Part shown: in pieces, positions 17,997-23,954 of the stretch
Layout: each line of letters begins with the position of its first letter
Position numbering within the stretch: position 1 is the first letter of the stretch
Origin: an uncultured Chloroflexales bacterium
Lineage (GTDB): Bacteria > Chloroflexota > Chloroflexia > Chloroflexales > Chloroflexaceae
DNA length: 54,310 bases
Reading direction: 5' to 3'
NCBI GenBank assembly: GCA_937967405.1
Contig: CALCJV010000113.1
Span: 1 to 54,310, forward strand
Made by a program: the position numbers and the translations under genes
The notes under the pieces: generated by a model
What the model was told of the DNA's origin: nothing
What the model saw: the letters and a program-made list of their open reading frames with translations, nothing else
Databases searched by the model: none

Positions 17997-18011
17997 TGTA
18001 CATTTTGTACA
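17997..18011. promoter_or_regulatory. Paired TGTACA sites upstream of the small-protein genes
   Basis: Two copies of the self-complementary hexamer TGTACA (17997-18002 and 18006-18011) are separated by TTT, which makes a 15-base near-palindrome about 150 bases before the first small-protein gene. The surrounding 40 bases are AT-rich against a GC-rich background. It looks like an operator or part of a promoter, but no regulator can be assigned. Confidence 0.4.
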
Positions 18012-18159
18012 TATGAAAGGAAACGCTTTTTGTTGAATTTCACTAGATGCAGTGCTACCATACAGCCATAAGGATTGCAACGGTGCAATCAGCAAGCCCA
18101 GCCGGATCACTCAACCAATGTTGTGGGCAGACACTGAAGTTCAAATGAGGAGACCTATC

Positions 18160-18423
18160 ATGCAAAACCGAAAACCAGAAACGTGGAATGTACAGGAAGC
18201 TGCCAATGCCGTTCCGGGTGCACGCGAAACCTTCGCGGCAAAGCGGATCAGTGCAACGACACGCCAGACATTAGCTCACGCAACGGCAGCCACCTCATCT
18301 TCGTTGGATGAAATAATGGCAGTAATCGCCTACCGGATGCGTCGCAATGCGGCGCATCCGCAGCCCACTGCTGTGCGCGAAGGGGCTGGAGGGATCGTCC
18401 GTGATGCGGAATTGGTTGCCTAA
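18160..18423 (+). CDS. Small protein A, first of a tandem paralogous pair ending in DAELVA
   Basis: An 87-residue protein I do not recognise. It has no signal peptide or membrane segment. It is Ala/Arg-rich and probably helical, with conserved blocks KPETWN (5-10), ARETF (21-25), DEIMAVIAYRMRR (50-62), HPQP (66-69) and the C-terminus DAELVA. Ungapped alignment with protein B by eye gives about 42 identities in 87 positions, clearly a tandem duplication. The frame extends upstream, but the ATG at 18160 is preceded by GAGGAG at 6 bases spacing and aligns with the start of protein B. The last three residues, LVA, match a known active variant of the ssrA tag, so it may be a ClpXP substrate (inference). 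Confidence 0.85.
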   Translation: MQNRKPETWNVQEAANAVPGARETFAAKRISATTRQTLAHATAATSSSLDEIMAVIAYRMRRNAAHPQPTAVREGAGGIVRDAELVA

Positions 18424-18447
18424 GCAACTGTGAAAGGGATACGTGGG

Positions 18448-18484
18448 GCTGGCTGCTCTTCTGCTGCACATACGGGCAGCCAGC
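18448..18484 (+). other. Hairpin between the two small-protein genes
   Basis: Inverted repeat GCTGGCTGC (18448-18456) and GCAGCCAGC (18476-18484), a 9-pair stem with a 19-base loop, 24 bases past the stop of protein A. No T tract follows, so it is more likely an mRNA-stabilising or processing element than a full terminator. Confidence 0.5.
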
Positions 18485-18501
18485 ACATAGACACGTTTGG
18501 A

Positions 18502-18530
18502 TTGACGATGATGGCTGCAAGATTGGATAC
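18502..18530 (+). promoter_or_regulatory. Candidate promoter of small protein B
   Basis: TTGACG (18502-18507) is followed after 17 bases by GGATAC (18525-18530). The -35 is good and the -10 poor. It would give a leader of about 15 bases that holds just the ribosome site of gene B, so B may be expressed independently of A. Confidence 0.35.
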
Positions 18531-18551
18531 ACACTGAATGTAAGGAGGTAT

Positions 18552-18818
18552 ATGATGAAGAACATGAAACCAGAACTGTGGAATGCCCAAGCTGTTGCTG
18601 CACAAAATGCTGAAGCACGGGAAGTTTTTCGCGGTGAGCGCATGGGCACTGCTGTCCGCCATCCGCTGACCCACGCTGCTGCCGCTGTGTCGGCCTCGAC
18701 GGACGAGATGTTGGCCAAGGTGGCCTACTTCATGCGCCGCCACGCAACCCACACGCAGCCGCTTCCAGCAAGCGTGGGGTTCGAAGCCGAAGTACAGGAT
18801 GCTGAGCTGGTTGCCTAA
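18552..18818 (+). CDS. Small protein B, second of the tandem pair ending in DAELVA
   Basis: An 88-residue paralogue of the protein encoded 128 bases upstream. The function is unknown. The conserved blocks are KPELWN (6-11), AREVF (22-26), the DEMLAKVAYFMRR helix (51-63), HTQP (67-70) and the identical end VQDAELVA. The stretch between the conserved QP and the C-terminal block varies between the two copies. AAGGAGG at 18542-18548 is a near-perfect ribosome site for the ATG at 18552 or the second ATG at 18555, and suggests strong translation. It converges on a gene for a 52-residue membrane protein, with a hairpin terminator between. The strong ribosome site together with a degron-like end suggests an abundant but short-lived protein (inference). 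Confidence 0.88.
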   Translation: MMKNMKPELWNAQAVAAQNAEAREVFRGERMGTAVRHPLTHAAAAVSASTDEMLAKVAYFMRRHATHTQPLPASVGFEAEVQDAELVA

Positions 18819-18848
18819 CCAAAGCTCTGCGAGAACACAACCTCAGCA

Positions 18849-18881
18849 CACCCACTTGCAGTGTACCACTGCGAGTGGGTG
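18849..18881. terminator. Bidirectional terminator-like hairpin
   Basis: CACCCACTTGCAGTG (18849-18863) pairs with 18867-18881 over 15 positions, with one G-T pair and a 3-base loop. It lies between two convergent genes and probably serves both, although neither side has a long T run. Confidence 0.7.
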
Positions 18882-18895
18882 CTTCACGGTAAGGG

Positions 18896-19054
18896 CTACT
18901 TTTTCTCTTGGTGCACGATGACGATCACGTAGGCAAATACGCCAATCAAGAGAAGCCAACCAATTGCAACCCCAACCCAATACTCAGCCCAGTTAATGTC
19001 AATGGGGTGTTTGAACAATAACAGTTGCACCAAAAGAGGCAATATGTTCATCAT
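18896..19054 (-). CDS. 52-residue single-span membrane protein
   Basis: A short gene that gene finders with a 60-residue cut-off would miss. ATG at 19054, TAG at 18896-18898. The product starts MMNILPLLVQLLLFKHP and has one clear membrane helix (about residues 26-47, WVGVAIGWLLLIGVFAYVIVIV) followed by HQEKK, a basic cytosolic end, so N-out/C-in is likely. GGAGG stands 6 bases before the start, and an extended -10 promoter element lies about 65 bases upstream, which makes expression credible. Size and topology recall accessory subunits of respiratory or photosynthetic complexes, but no family is recognised. It converges on the DAELVA small proteins. Confidence 0.72.
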   Translation of the reverse strand: MMNILPLLVQLLLFKHPIDINWAEYWVGVAIGWLLLIGVFAYVIVIVHQEKK

Positions 19055-19118
19055 TAGACCTCCATCCTCACCCTGTTTGCCGCGTTGATAGTGTTCCCCG
19101 ACATCCTTTCGCTCCTCT

Positions 19119-19127
19119 GTTATACCA
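19119..19127 (-). promoter_or_regulatory. Extended -10 promoter element for the 52-residue membrane protein
   Basis: On the minus strand the sequence reads TGG-TATAAC, an extended -10 (TGnTATAAT type). No clear -35 lies upstream, as is usual for this promoter class. Transcription would start near 19112, giving a leader of about 58 bases. Confidence 0.5.
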
Positions 19128-19192
19128 CAATTCTAGGTGCGTGTGCACTACAATGCGAGCAATCTAACAAGACGGGGCAAGAGCGTGGCTGA

Positions 19193-19945
19193 CTAGGCGC
19201 GTTGTTTCGTTGGATGGATGGTGATCTTGCGCCCTTCACCCTCGCCCGTACTCTGCGTGTAGACGCTGGTATCGCCGCGCAACGCAAGATGCACGAGGCG
19301 GCGTTCGTAGGGGGACATCGGTTCGAGGCTGACCGAACGTCCTGTTTGGCGCACGCGGTCGGCAGTGCGGCGAGCTAGCCCTTCGAGGGACTCGCGGCGG
19401 CGTTGGCGGTAGTTGCCGACATCTACGATCATTTGCGGCCAGTGCTTGACTTTCCGGCTGACCATAAGGTTGAGCAGGAATTGCAGCGATGCGAGCGTCT
19501 CGCCACGTCGCCCAATCAGCAAGCCCATCGCTTGCTCATCGGCTCCCTCAATATGCAGCGTAATCGTCTCCTCTAGCGTGCCATCTTCGGCTGGTTCATG
19601 CCCGCGCACCGCCGACACATAGCCGTGAATGTCCATATGATGGAGCATTGTTTCAAGGATTGTGCGGGCAATCACCGCAACATCATTGGTGTTTTCGGTA
19701 CTTGCTTGGGCGGTGGTGGATGCTGCGGGGAAGGTAGGTGCGTTGATCGGGGTGGCGGGGGCAGTGACAGAGGTTGCCGCGTCATCCTCATCATCTACGA
19801 CTGTCACCCGCACCAGTGCTTCATCGCCGGACTCGCCCGCATCCAGCACCGCAATCATAACATCATCGCGGTCTTTGCCCAATTGGGAAAGGGCTAGCTC
19901 AACCGCATCAGCAACACTTCGTGCCCGAATCTCAATACTTTTCAT
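19193..19945 (-). CDS. jag: Jag/KhpB RNA-binding protein
   Basis: A 250-residue protein with a Jag N-terminal domain (MKSIEIRARSVADAVELALSQLGK), an acidic then Ala/Thr-rich linker (about 55-95), a KH domain (LLIGRRGETLASLQFLLNLMVSRK) and a C-terminal R3H domain (LEPMSPYERRLVHLAL). KhpB binds RNA and affects cell elongation and division in Gram-positive bacteria. The start at 19945 is chosen because GGGGAG lies before it and MKSIEI is the canonical N-terminus; the frame is open further upstream into yidC. The gene follows yidC by 28 bases and closes the conserved rpmH-rnpA-yidC-jag cluster. Confidence 0.95.
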   Translation of the reverse strand: MKSIEIRARSVADAVELALSQLGKDRDDVMIAVLDAGESGDEALVRVTVVDDEDDAATSVTAPATPINAPTFPAASTTAQASTENTNDVAVIARTILETMLHHMDIHGYVSAVRGHEPAEDGTLEETITLHIEGADEQAMGLLIGRRGETLASLQFLLNLMVSRKVKHWPQMIVDVGNYRQRRRESLEGLARRTADRVRQTGRSVSLEPMSPYERRLVHLALRGDTSVYTQSTGEGEGRKITIHPTKQRA

Positions 19946-19973
19946 GTTGCCAGACTCCCCTCGTATATATTGC

Positions 19974-21083
19974 TCAACGCCGTCGTCGTGCGCGGCGGGC
20001 CGCAGCCTGACGTTGCTGCTTGCGGACGGCGGCCACAGCGGCTTCTTCTGCCTGCTGCTGATTGCTGCTAGCGGTGTCGCCAGTGAGTTCGTGCGCATCG
20101 CTGGCACTGTTGCCTGTGGTCGAGGTAGGCACGGTCCCTTCCGTCAGCGGGCGCATCACATCCCAGAAGCCTTGCCGTGGTGTGGCGAGGGCGGCGGCTC
20201 CGCCTGCGTCCACAGCGGCAAGCTCCGCCTCGGCTGTAGGTGGGGTCCAGCGTTCGATCACAGGCAAGAACGGCAGGTAGTTGGGCAGTGAGCCTAAGCC
20301 CGAAATCACAAACTGTTGGATGATGCCGATCACGCTACTTGTGACCCAGTACAGCACTGCGCCAACTGGGAAGATCAGCGCAATGTAGCCGAACATTATC
20401 GGCATCATCAGCATGATCTGGGTCATCATTTTCTGCTGAGGGTCTTGGATGCGCGGCATAGCCATGAGCTGCTGAATCAACTGGAGCACAACGGATAGCA
20501 CCGGCAGGATCAAGTACTCGAAGCCACTAAAGCTCCCGAAGTTATTAGGGAAGGCGGCCAAGCCCAGATCAAGCCCCAGAAAGGGCATATTCAGGAGCGT
20601 GGTGATCTGGGTGGCTTCGCTCAGCCCGACCATGCGCCACAGACTGCCGAGCACCGGTTGCCCTAGCAGCAGGCTGACATCGCCCTGCTCAACGGCGGCA
20701 TACATGGCCTCACCCAGAGACCCGCGCTGCTCTGGAACCATCAGGTGGAACACTGCTTGATATACCCCAAAAAAGATCGGCAATTGGAACAGCATGGGCA
20801 GACATCCGCCAATGGGGTTGACCTTGTGCTCTTTGTAGAGTTTCATCGTCTCTTCGTTGAGGCGTTGCGGGTCTTTGCCGTAGTGCCGTTGCAACTCCTT
20901 GAACTTCGGTTGCAGCTCTTGCATGCGGCGGCTTGAGCGGATTGAGCTGAGGGTCAGGGGCAGAATTGTAAGGCGGGCCACAATGGTAAAGAGGATGATC
21001 CCCAAGCCCATACTGCCTGTCAGCATGGAGAACCAGAGCAGAGCTTCTTCAAGAAAACCGACAAATGATGACCAGATTGGCAT
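19974..21083 (-). CDS. yidC: Membrane protein insertase YidC
   Basis: YidC inserts proteins into the inner membrane, alone or with SecYEG. The 369-residue protein is of the short Oxa1-like type without the large periplasmic domain of proteobacteria. It has helices at the N-terminus, the cytosolic hairpin loop RMQELQPKFKELQRHYGKDPQRLNEE, the conserved NPIGGCLPMLFQLPIFFGVYQ segment and later hydrophobic segments. The C-terminal tail is basic (RQAAARRARRRR), a feature that lets YidC touch the ribosome. It lies 9 bases after rnpA with no yidD between them, unlike many bacteria. Confidence 0.97.
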   Translation of the reverse strand: MPIWSSFVGFLEEALLWFSMLTGSMGLGIILFTIVARLTILPLTLSSIRSSRRMQELQPKFKELQRHYGKDPQRLNEETMKLYKEHKVNPIGGCLPMLFQLPIFFGVYQAVFHLMVPEQRGSLGEAMYAAVEQGDVSLLLGQPVLGSLWRMVGLSEATQITTLLNMPFLGLDLGLAAFPNNFGSFSGFEYLILPVLSVVLQLIQQLMAMPRIQDPQQKMMTQIMLMMPIMFGYIALIFPVGAVLYWVTSSVIGIIQQFVISGLGSLPNYLPFLPVIERWTPPTAEAELAAVDAGGAAALATPRQGFWDVMRPLTEGTVPTSTTGNSASDAHELTGDTASSNQQQAEEAAVAAVRKQQRQAAARRARRRR

Positions 21084-21092
21084 AAGAGTCCT

Positions 21093-21512
21093 CTATGTTG
21101 ATAGTTCGTTCCGTTCCGATGGGGCTTGGGGCCTCATCGCAGCTGTGGCTTGTAGCGTAGGTACGGGCGGTAGTTCGCGCCAGATACCTGCTTCGCATAA
21201 GACTTGGCGCAGGGCTGCGCGTAGTTCGGCAAAGGGTATACTGAGCAGGATGGGCGAGCGTAGGACAACAACTAGGTCGTAGCCGGGCTGCACCTGTGCC
21301 AGATCAAGACGCAGGGCCTCACGTACTCGCCGCCGTGCCCGATTGCGCTGGACAGCTTTGCCAAGCTGCTTGCTCGCAACAATCCCGCAGCGCGTCTGCC
21401 GCCGCCGATTGGGAGCGAGTGTGAGCCGCATAAGCGGATGCTGCACAACGCGCCCAGTGCGCCGCACCCGCTGAAACTGAGCTGGACGACGGAGACGGTG
21501 GGCCCGTTTCAC
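21093..21512 (-). CDS. rnpA: Ribonuclease P protein component
   Basis: RnpA is the small basic protein that helps the RNase P RNA cleave pre-tRNA 5' leaders. The 139-residue protein has the signature AVQRNRARRRVREALR and a basic N-terminus (MKRAHRLRRPAQFQRVRRTGR). It is longer than the usual 110-125 residues because of a C-terminal tail rich in Pro and Ala from about residue 110. It follows rpmH by 31 bases and precedes yidC by 9 bases. The RNase P RNA gene itself is not in the window. Confidence 0.95.
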   Translation of the reverse strand: MKRAHRLRRPAQFQRVRRTGRVVQHPLMRLTLAPNRRRQTRCGIVASKQLGKAVQRNRARRRVREALRLDLAQVQPGYDLVVVLRSPILLSIPFAELRAALRQVLCEAGIWRELPPVPTLQATAAMRPQAPSERNELST

Positions 21513-21543
21513 AGCAGGCTCACGGCCGACACAGATGCTTGCC

Positions 21544-21717
21544 CTAGCGATGCCCGCGTTGTACGCCGCGCCGTTCGTTGCTCACCGAGAGCCGCCATCG
21601 CCCGCGTGCCCGCCGTCGCTGAATGACTGCCCGCCCGCTCGCGGTTTGCATGCGCGACAGGAAGCCGTGCTTGCGGCGGCGCGGAATGCGTTTGGGTTGC
21701 CATGTTCGTTTGGGCAT
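21544..21717 (-). CDS. rpmH: 50S ribosomal protein L34
   Basis: A 57-residue highly basic ribosomal protein: [20 protein letters not shown], then [20 protein letters not shown], the L34 signature. It is missed by a 60-residue length filter. The usual L34 is 44-46 residues; here about 12 extra residues ([14 protein letters not shown] region) follow the normal end, and the stop TAG is at 21544-21546. A GAGGAG ribosome site sits 9 bases before the ATG. It is the first gene of the rpmH-rnpA-yidC-jag cluster and is driven by the near-consensus promoter at 21848-21877. Confidence 0.95.
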   Translation of the reverse strand: MPKRTWQPKRIPRRRKHGFLSRMQTASGRAVIQRRRARGRWRLSVSNERRGVQRGHR

Positions 21718-21786
21718 AATTGTTCAACTCCTCACAGCTATCACTTCACATTGGGCGATGGCCCTATTTTTACGGGAAAACGGATT

Positions 21787-21845
21787 GAGCTTGTCCATAA
21801 CCGCTAGGCTTGGCTTTGCAGATCGATCTGTAGATAGACAAGCTC
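21787..21845 (-). promoter_or_regulatory. Structured leader of rpmH
   Basis: GAGCTTGTC and GACAAGCTC (21787-21795 and 21837-21845) form a 9-pair outer stem. Inside lies the perfect 12-base palindrome CAGATCGATCTG (21819-21830). The element begins at the expected transcription start, so it would form the very 5' end of the message. It may stabilise it or give feedback control by a ribosomal protein. Confidence 0.5.
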
Positions 21846-21847
21846 AT

Positions 21848-21877
21848 ATTATACGGGCCAGAGGCTGTTCATGTCAA
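21848..21877 (-). promoter_or_regulatory. Near-consensus sigma-70 promoter of rpmH-rnpA-yidC-jag
   Basis: On the minus strand TTGACA (21872-21877) and TATAAT (21848-21853) are both perfect, separated by 18 bases. The start should fall near 21841, 120-125 bases before the rpmH ATG. Confidence 0.9.
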
Positions 21878-21989
21878 TTATGGGACACAACTGCCGAACG
21901 CCAAGCCCGTTTTAGCTAGGGCGAGGTGCTCGGCGGTTGCTCCGCGATTGGGGCGCACCAGCTACGCACAGGTAGCTGCCCCTCCGCAG

Positions 21990-23882
21990 CTACCGCTCGT
22001 CATCTTGCTGAAGCGTGCGCCGGATGGCCTCGCGTTGGCGTTGGCGTTGGCGTTGCTCATGTCCCGTCTCATCCTCATCGCCGTCCTCATCTGGCTCAGG
22101 GCGCCGCCGATCCCGTCGGTTTGCGCCGCCGAATTTGCTGAGCAGATCATCAAGTGTGGCATTGCCTTCGAAGCCCTCCTCGGGATCATCCGGCGTAGCA
22201 TAGACAACATCCGTCTGGCTCGGAGCGGGGGGCGGATCGCTAACCCGCGGCGTGCGCTGCTGGGTGCGCCGACGGCTTTGCTGTTCGCGTTGGCGGGCTT
22301 CTTCGCGCTGCTCCTGCGACAGCGTGAACCGATTCGGTGGGGGAGCCGGAGGTTCAGCCGGTGGGTTGAGGCGGGTCTCGATCTCAGCCTGCTCTTCTGG
22401 CGTGCGTTCGGGGCGCATCGTCAGGCTGATGCGCTTGCTCTGCGGGTCTACTTCGAGCACCCGCACCGAAACTTTATCGCCCACCTTGAGCTTGTCCTCA
22501 ACGCGGTTGACGCGCTCCTCCGCAATCTGCGAGATATGAACTAAACCGTCGCGGCCCACGCCAATATCTATGAAGGCTCCGAACGGGGCAATCCCACTTA
22601 CCACGCCCTCGAAGGTTTGGCCCGGCTCCAGTTCGCGCATTTTCTGGGCTCGCTGCGCCTTGCGGAGACTCAGGCTGATCCGTGAGCCATCGGGATCAAT
22701 TTCGAGCAGCTTGAACAGATATTTCTGCCCCACTTGCACCACATCTTCAGGCTTCTCCACCCGTGATTCGGATAGCTCCGAGACGTGAACTAAGCCGTCT
22801 TTGCCCACGCCAATATCTACGAAGGCTCCAAAGCTCGACAGGCCTGTGATTGTGCCTTCAATCGTATCGTGAACCTTCAGGGTGGCAAGAGCTTCACGAT
22901 TGACTTCGGCACGCGGCTTGCCGCGCCGACGTTCTTCGGGGGGGCGTTCAGGGCGCATCGTCAAGCCTATCCGCCGTGCTTCCAGATCAATACTCTTGAC
23001 CCGCACCTGCACCGCCTCCCCGATCTGAACCAGCTCAGACGGCGACGTAACGCGACCCTCGCTCATCTCTGAGATGTGGAGCAAGCCATCACGTCCTACG
23101 CCAATATCCACGAATACACCATACAGCGCAATCGAAGTAATTTTGCCCGTTAGCTCCATCCCGACAGTGAGGTCTTTCAGGCGACGCGGGCGATCCTTCG
23201 TTTCTTCGACAGGGGTGAAGCTCGCTCCTGCGACTGTGGCTTCTGCCGGTACAGCATCGGTCACACTGGCAATCGCCGCACTTGCCTGCTCAGTCGTAGT
23301 GGCAGCAGCGACGGCATTGGCGGTATCGGCGGCAGCGGCGGCATTGGCGGTATCGGCGGCAGCGATGGCCGCATCAGCAGCCGTATCAGTGGCAGCAGGG
23401 GCGGTGTCGGCGGTGTTGGCGGTGGCATCAGCGGCAGCGGCATCAGCGGCATTGGCGGTATCGGTGGCAGCCGCATCGGTGGCAGCAGGGGCGATGTCGG
23501 CAGTGGTCATCGTGTTGGCAAGGGCGACGGTATCTGCGACAGCCTCAGTCTCAGCATGGAACGTCAGTGAATGCTCGACGGTGCTATCTTGTGCATCCTG
23601 TGCCGTTTCTGGCGCACTGGTGGTATCCACTCCAGCAGATGCGCTTACCGCAGCAGGCTGTGCGATGGGGTCATCTGCGGGCGCAGGCTGCTCATCTGCG
23701 CCATGCATGGTAGCGGCTGGCTCGTGCGCTGCTGATTGTCCGGCAACCACTGCAACTGGCGGCGTTTCCGTGCCATTCGTAGTGCCGTCGTGATCGGCGG
23801 GCTGCACTTGGGCGTTTGGCTCTTGCTCCAGTTCATCTGGTGCATCCACAACCATTGCCCCGGTACGATTCTGCTCGGTCAT
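21990..23882 (-). CDS. S1-domain RNA-binding protein (ribosomal protein S1-like)
   Basis: A 630-residue protein with three S1 RNA-binding domains at about 238-311, 335-408 and 418-491. Each has the GxFVDIGVG(R/K)DGLxHxS core (for example YGVFVDIGVGRDGLLHIS). Such proteins help mRNA bind the ribosome or act in RNA turnover. The first 230 residues form a low-complexity Ala/Asp/Thr region with repeated ADTANA units, and the C-terminal 130 are charged and disordered. The start at 23882 has GGAGG before it and gives MTEQNRTGAMVV; the frame continues upstream without a ribosome site. It follows the chelatase gene by 72 bases on the same strand. Confidence 0.9.
   Translation of the reverse strand: MTEQNRTGAMVVDAPDELEQEPNAQVQPADHDGTTNGTETPPVAVVAGQSAAHEPAATMHGADEQPAPADDPIAQPAAVSASAGVDTTSAPETAQDAQDSTVEHSLTFHAETEAVADTVALANTMTTADIAPAATDAAATDTANAADAAAADATANTADTAPAATDTAADAAIAAADTANAAAAADTANAVAAATTTEQASAAIASVTDAVPAEATVAGASFTPVEETKDRPRRLKDLTVGMELTGKITSIALYGVFVDIGVGRDGLLHISEMSEGRVTSPSELVQIGEAVQVRVKSIDLEARRIGLTMRPERPPEERRRGKPRAEVNREALATLKVHDTIEGTITGLSSFGAFVDIGVGKDGLVHVSELSESRVEKPEDVVQVGQKYLFKLLEIDPDGSRISLSLRKAQRAQKMRELEPGQTFEGVVSGIAPFGAFIDIGVGRDGLVHISQIAEERVNRVEDKLKVGDKVSVRVLEVDPQSKRISLTMRPERTPEEQAEIETRLNPPAEPPAPPPNRFTLSQEQREEARQREQQSRRRTQQRTPRVSDPPPAPSQTDVVYATPDDPEEGFEGNATLDDLLSKFGGANRRDRRRPEPDEDGDEDETGHEQRQRQRQREAIRRTLQQDDER
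23313..23364. repeat. 27-base tandem duplication in the S1 protein linker
   Basis: Two copies of GGCATTGGCGGTATCGGCGG-type sequence (23313-23337 and 23340-23364), period 27 bases, encode the repeated ADTANA units of the Ala-rich N-terminal region. Shorter, diverged copies surround them. This is slippage-prone coding DNA, not an intergenic element. Confidence 0.8.
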
Positions 23883-23954
23883 GCCCAACGTTCCTCCCTG
23901 TTTTTGCGCTTGTATCTTGTGATGCAAGTGTCCCCGTGTTATGAAACCCACTAC

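Noticed and set aside
18160..18818. Small proteins as chlorosome baseplate (CsmA), antenna polypeptides or RiPP precursors
   Set aside because: They share no motif with the CsmA or antenna sequences I recall, have no membrane helix, and there is no double-glycine leader or modification enzyme nearby.
23074..23793. Long plus-strand open frame rich in Ala, Ser and Val
   Set aside because: It is the antisense shadow of the Ala-rich S1 protein; GC-rich repeats keep the opposite frames open.
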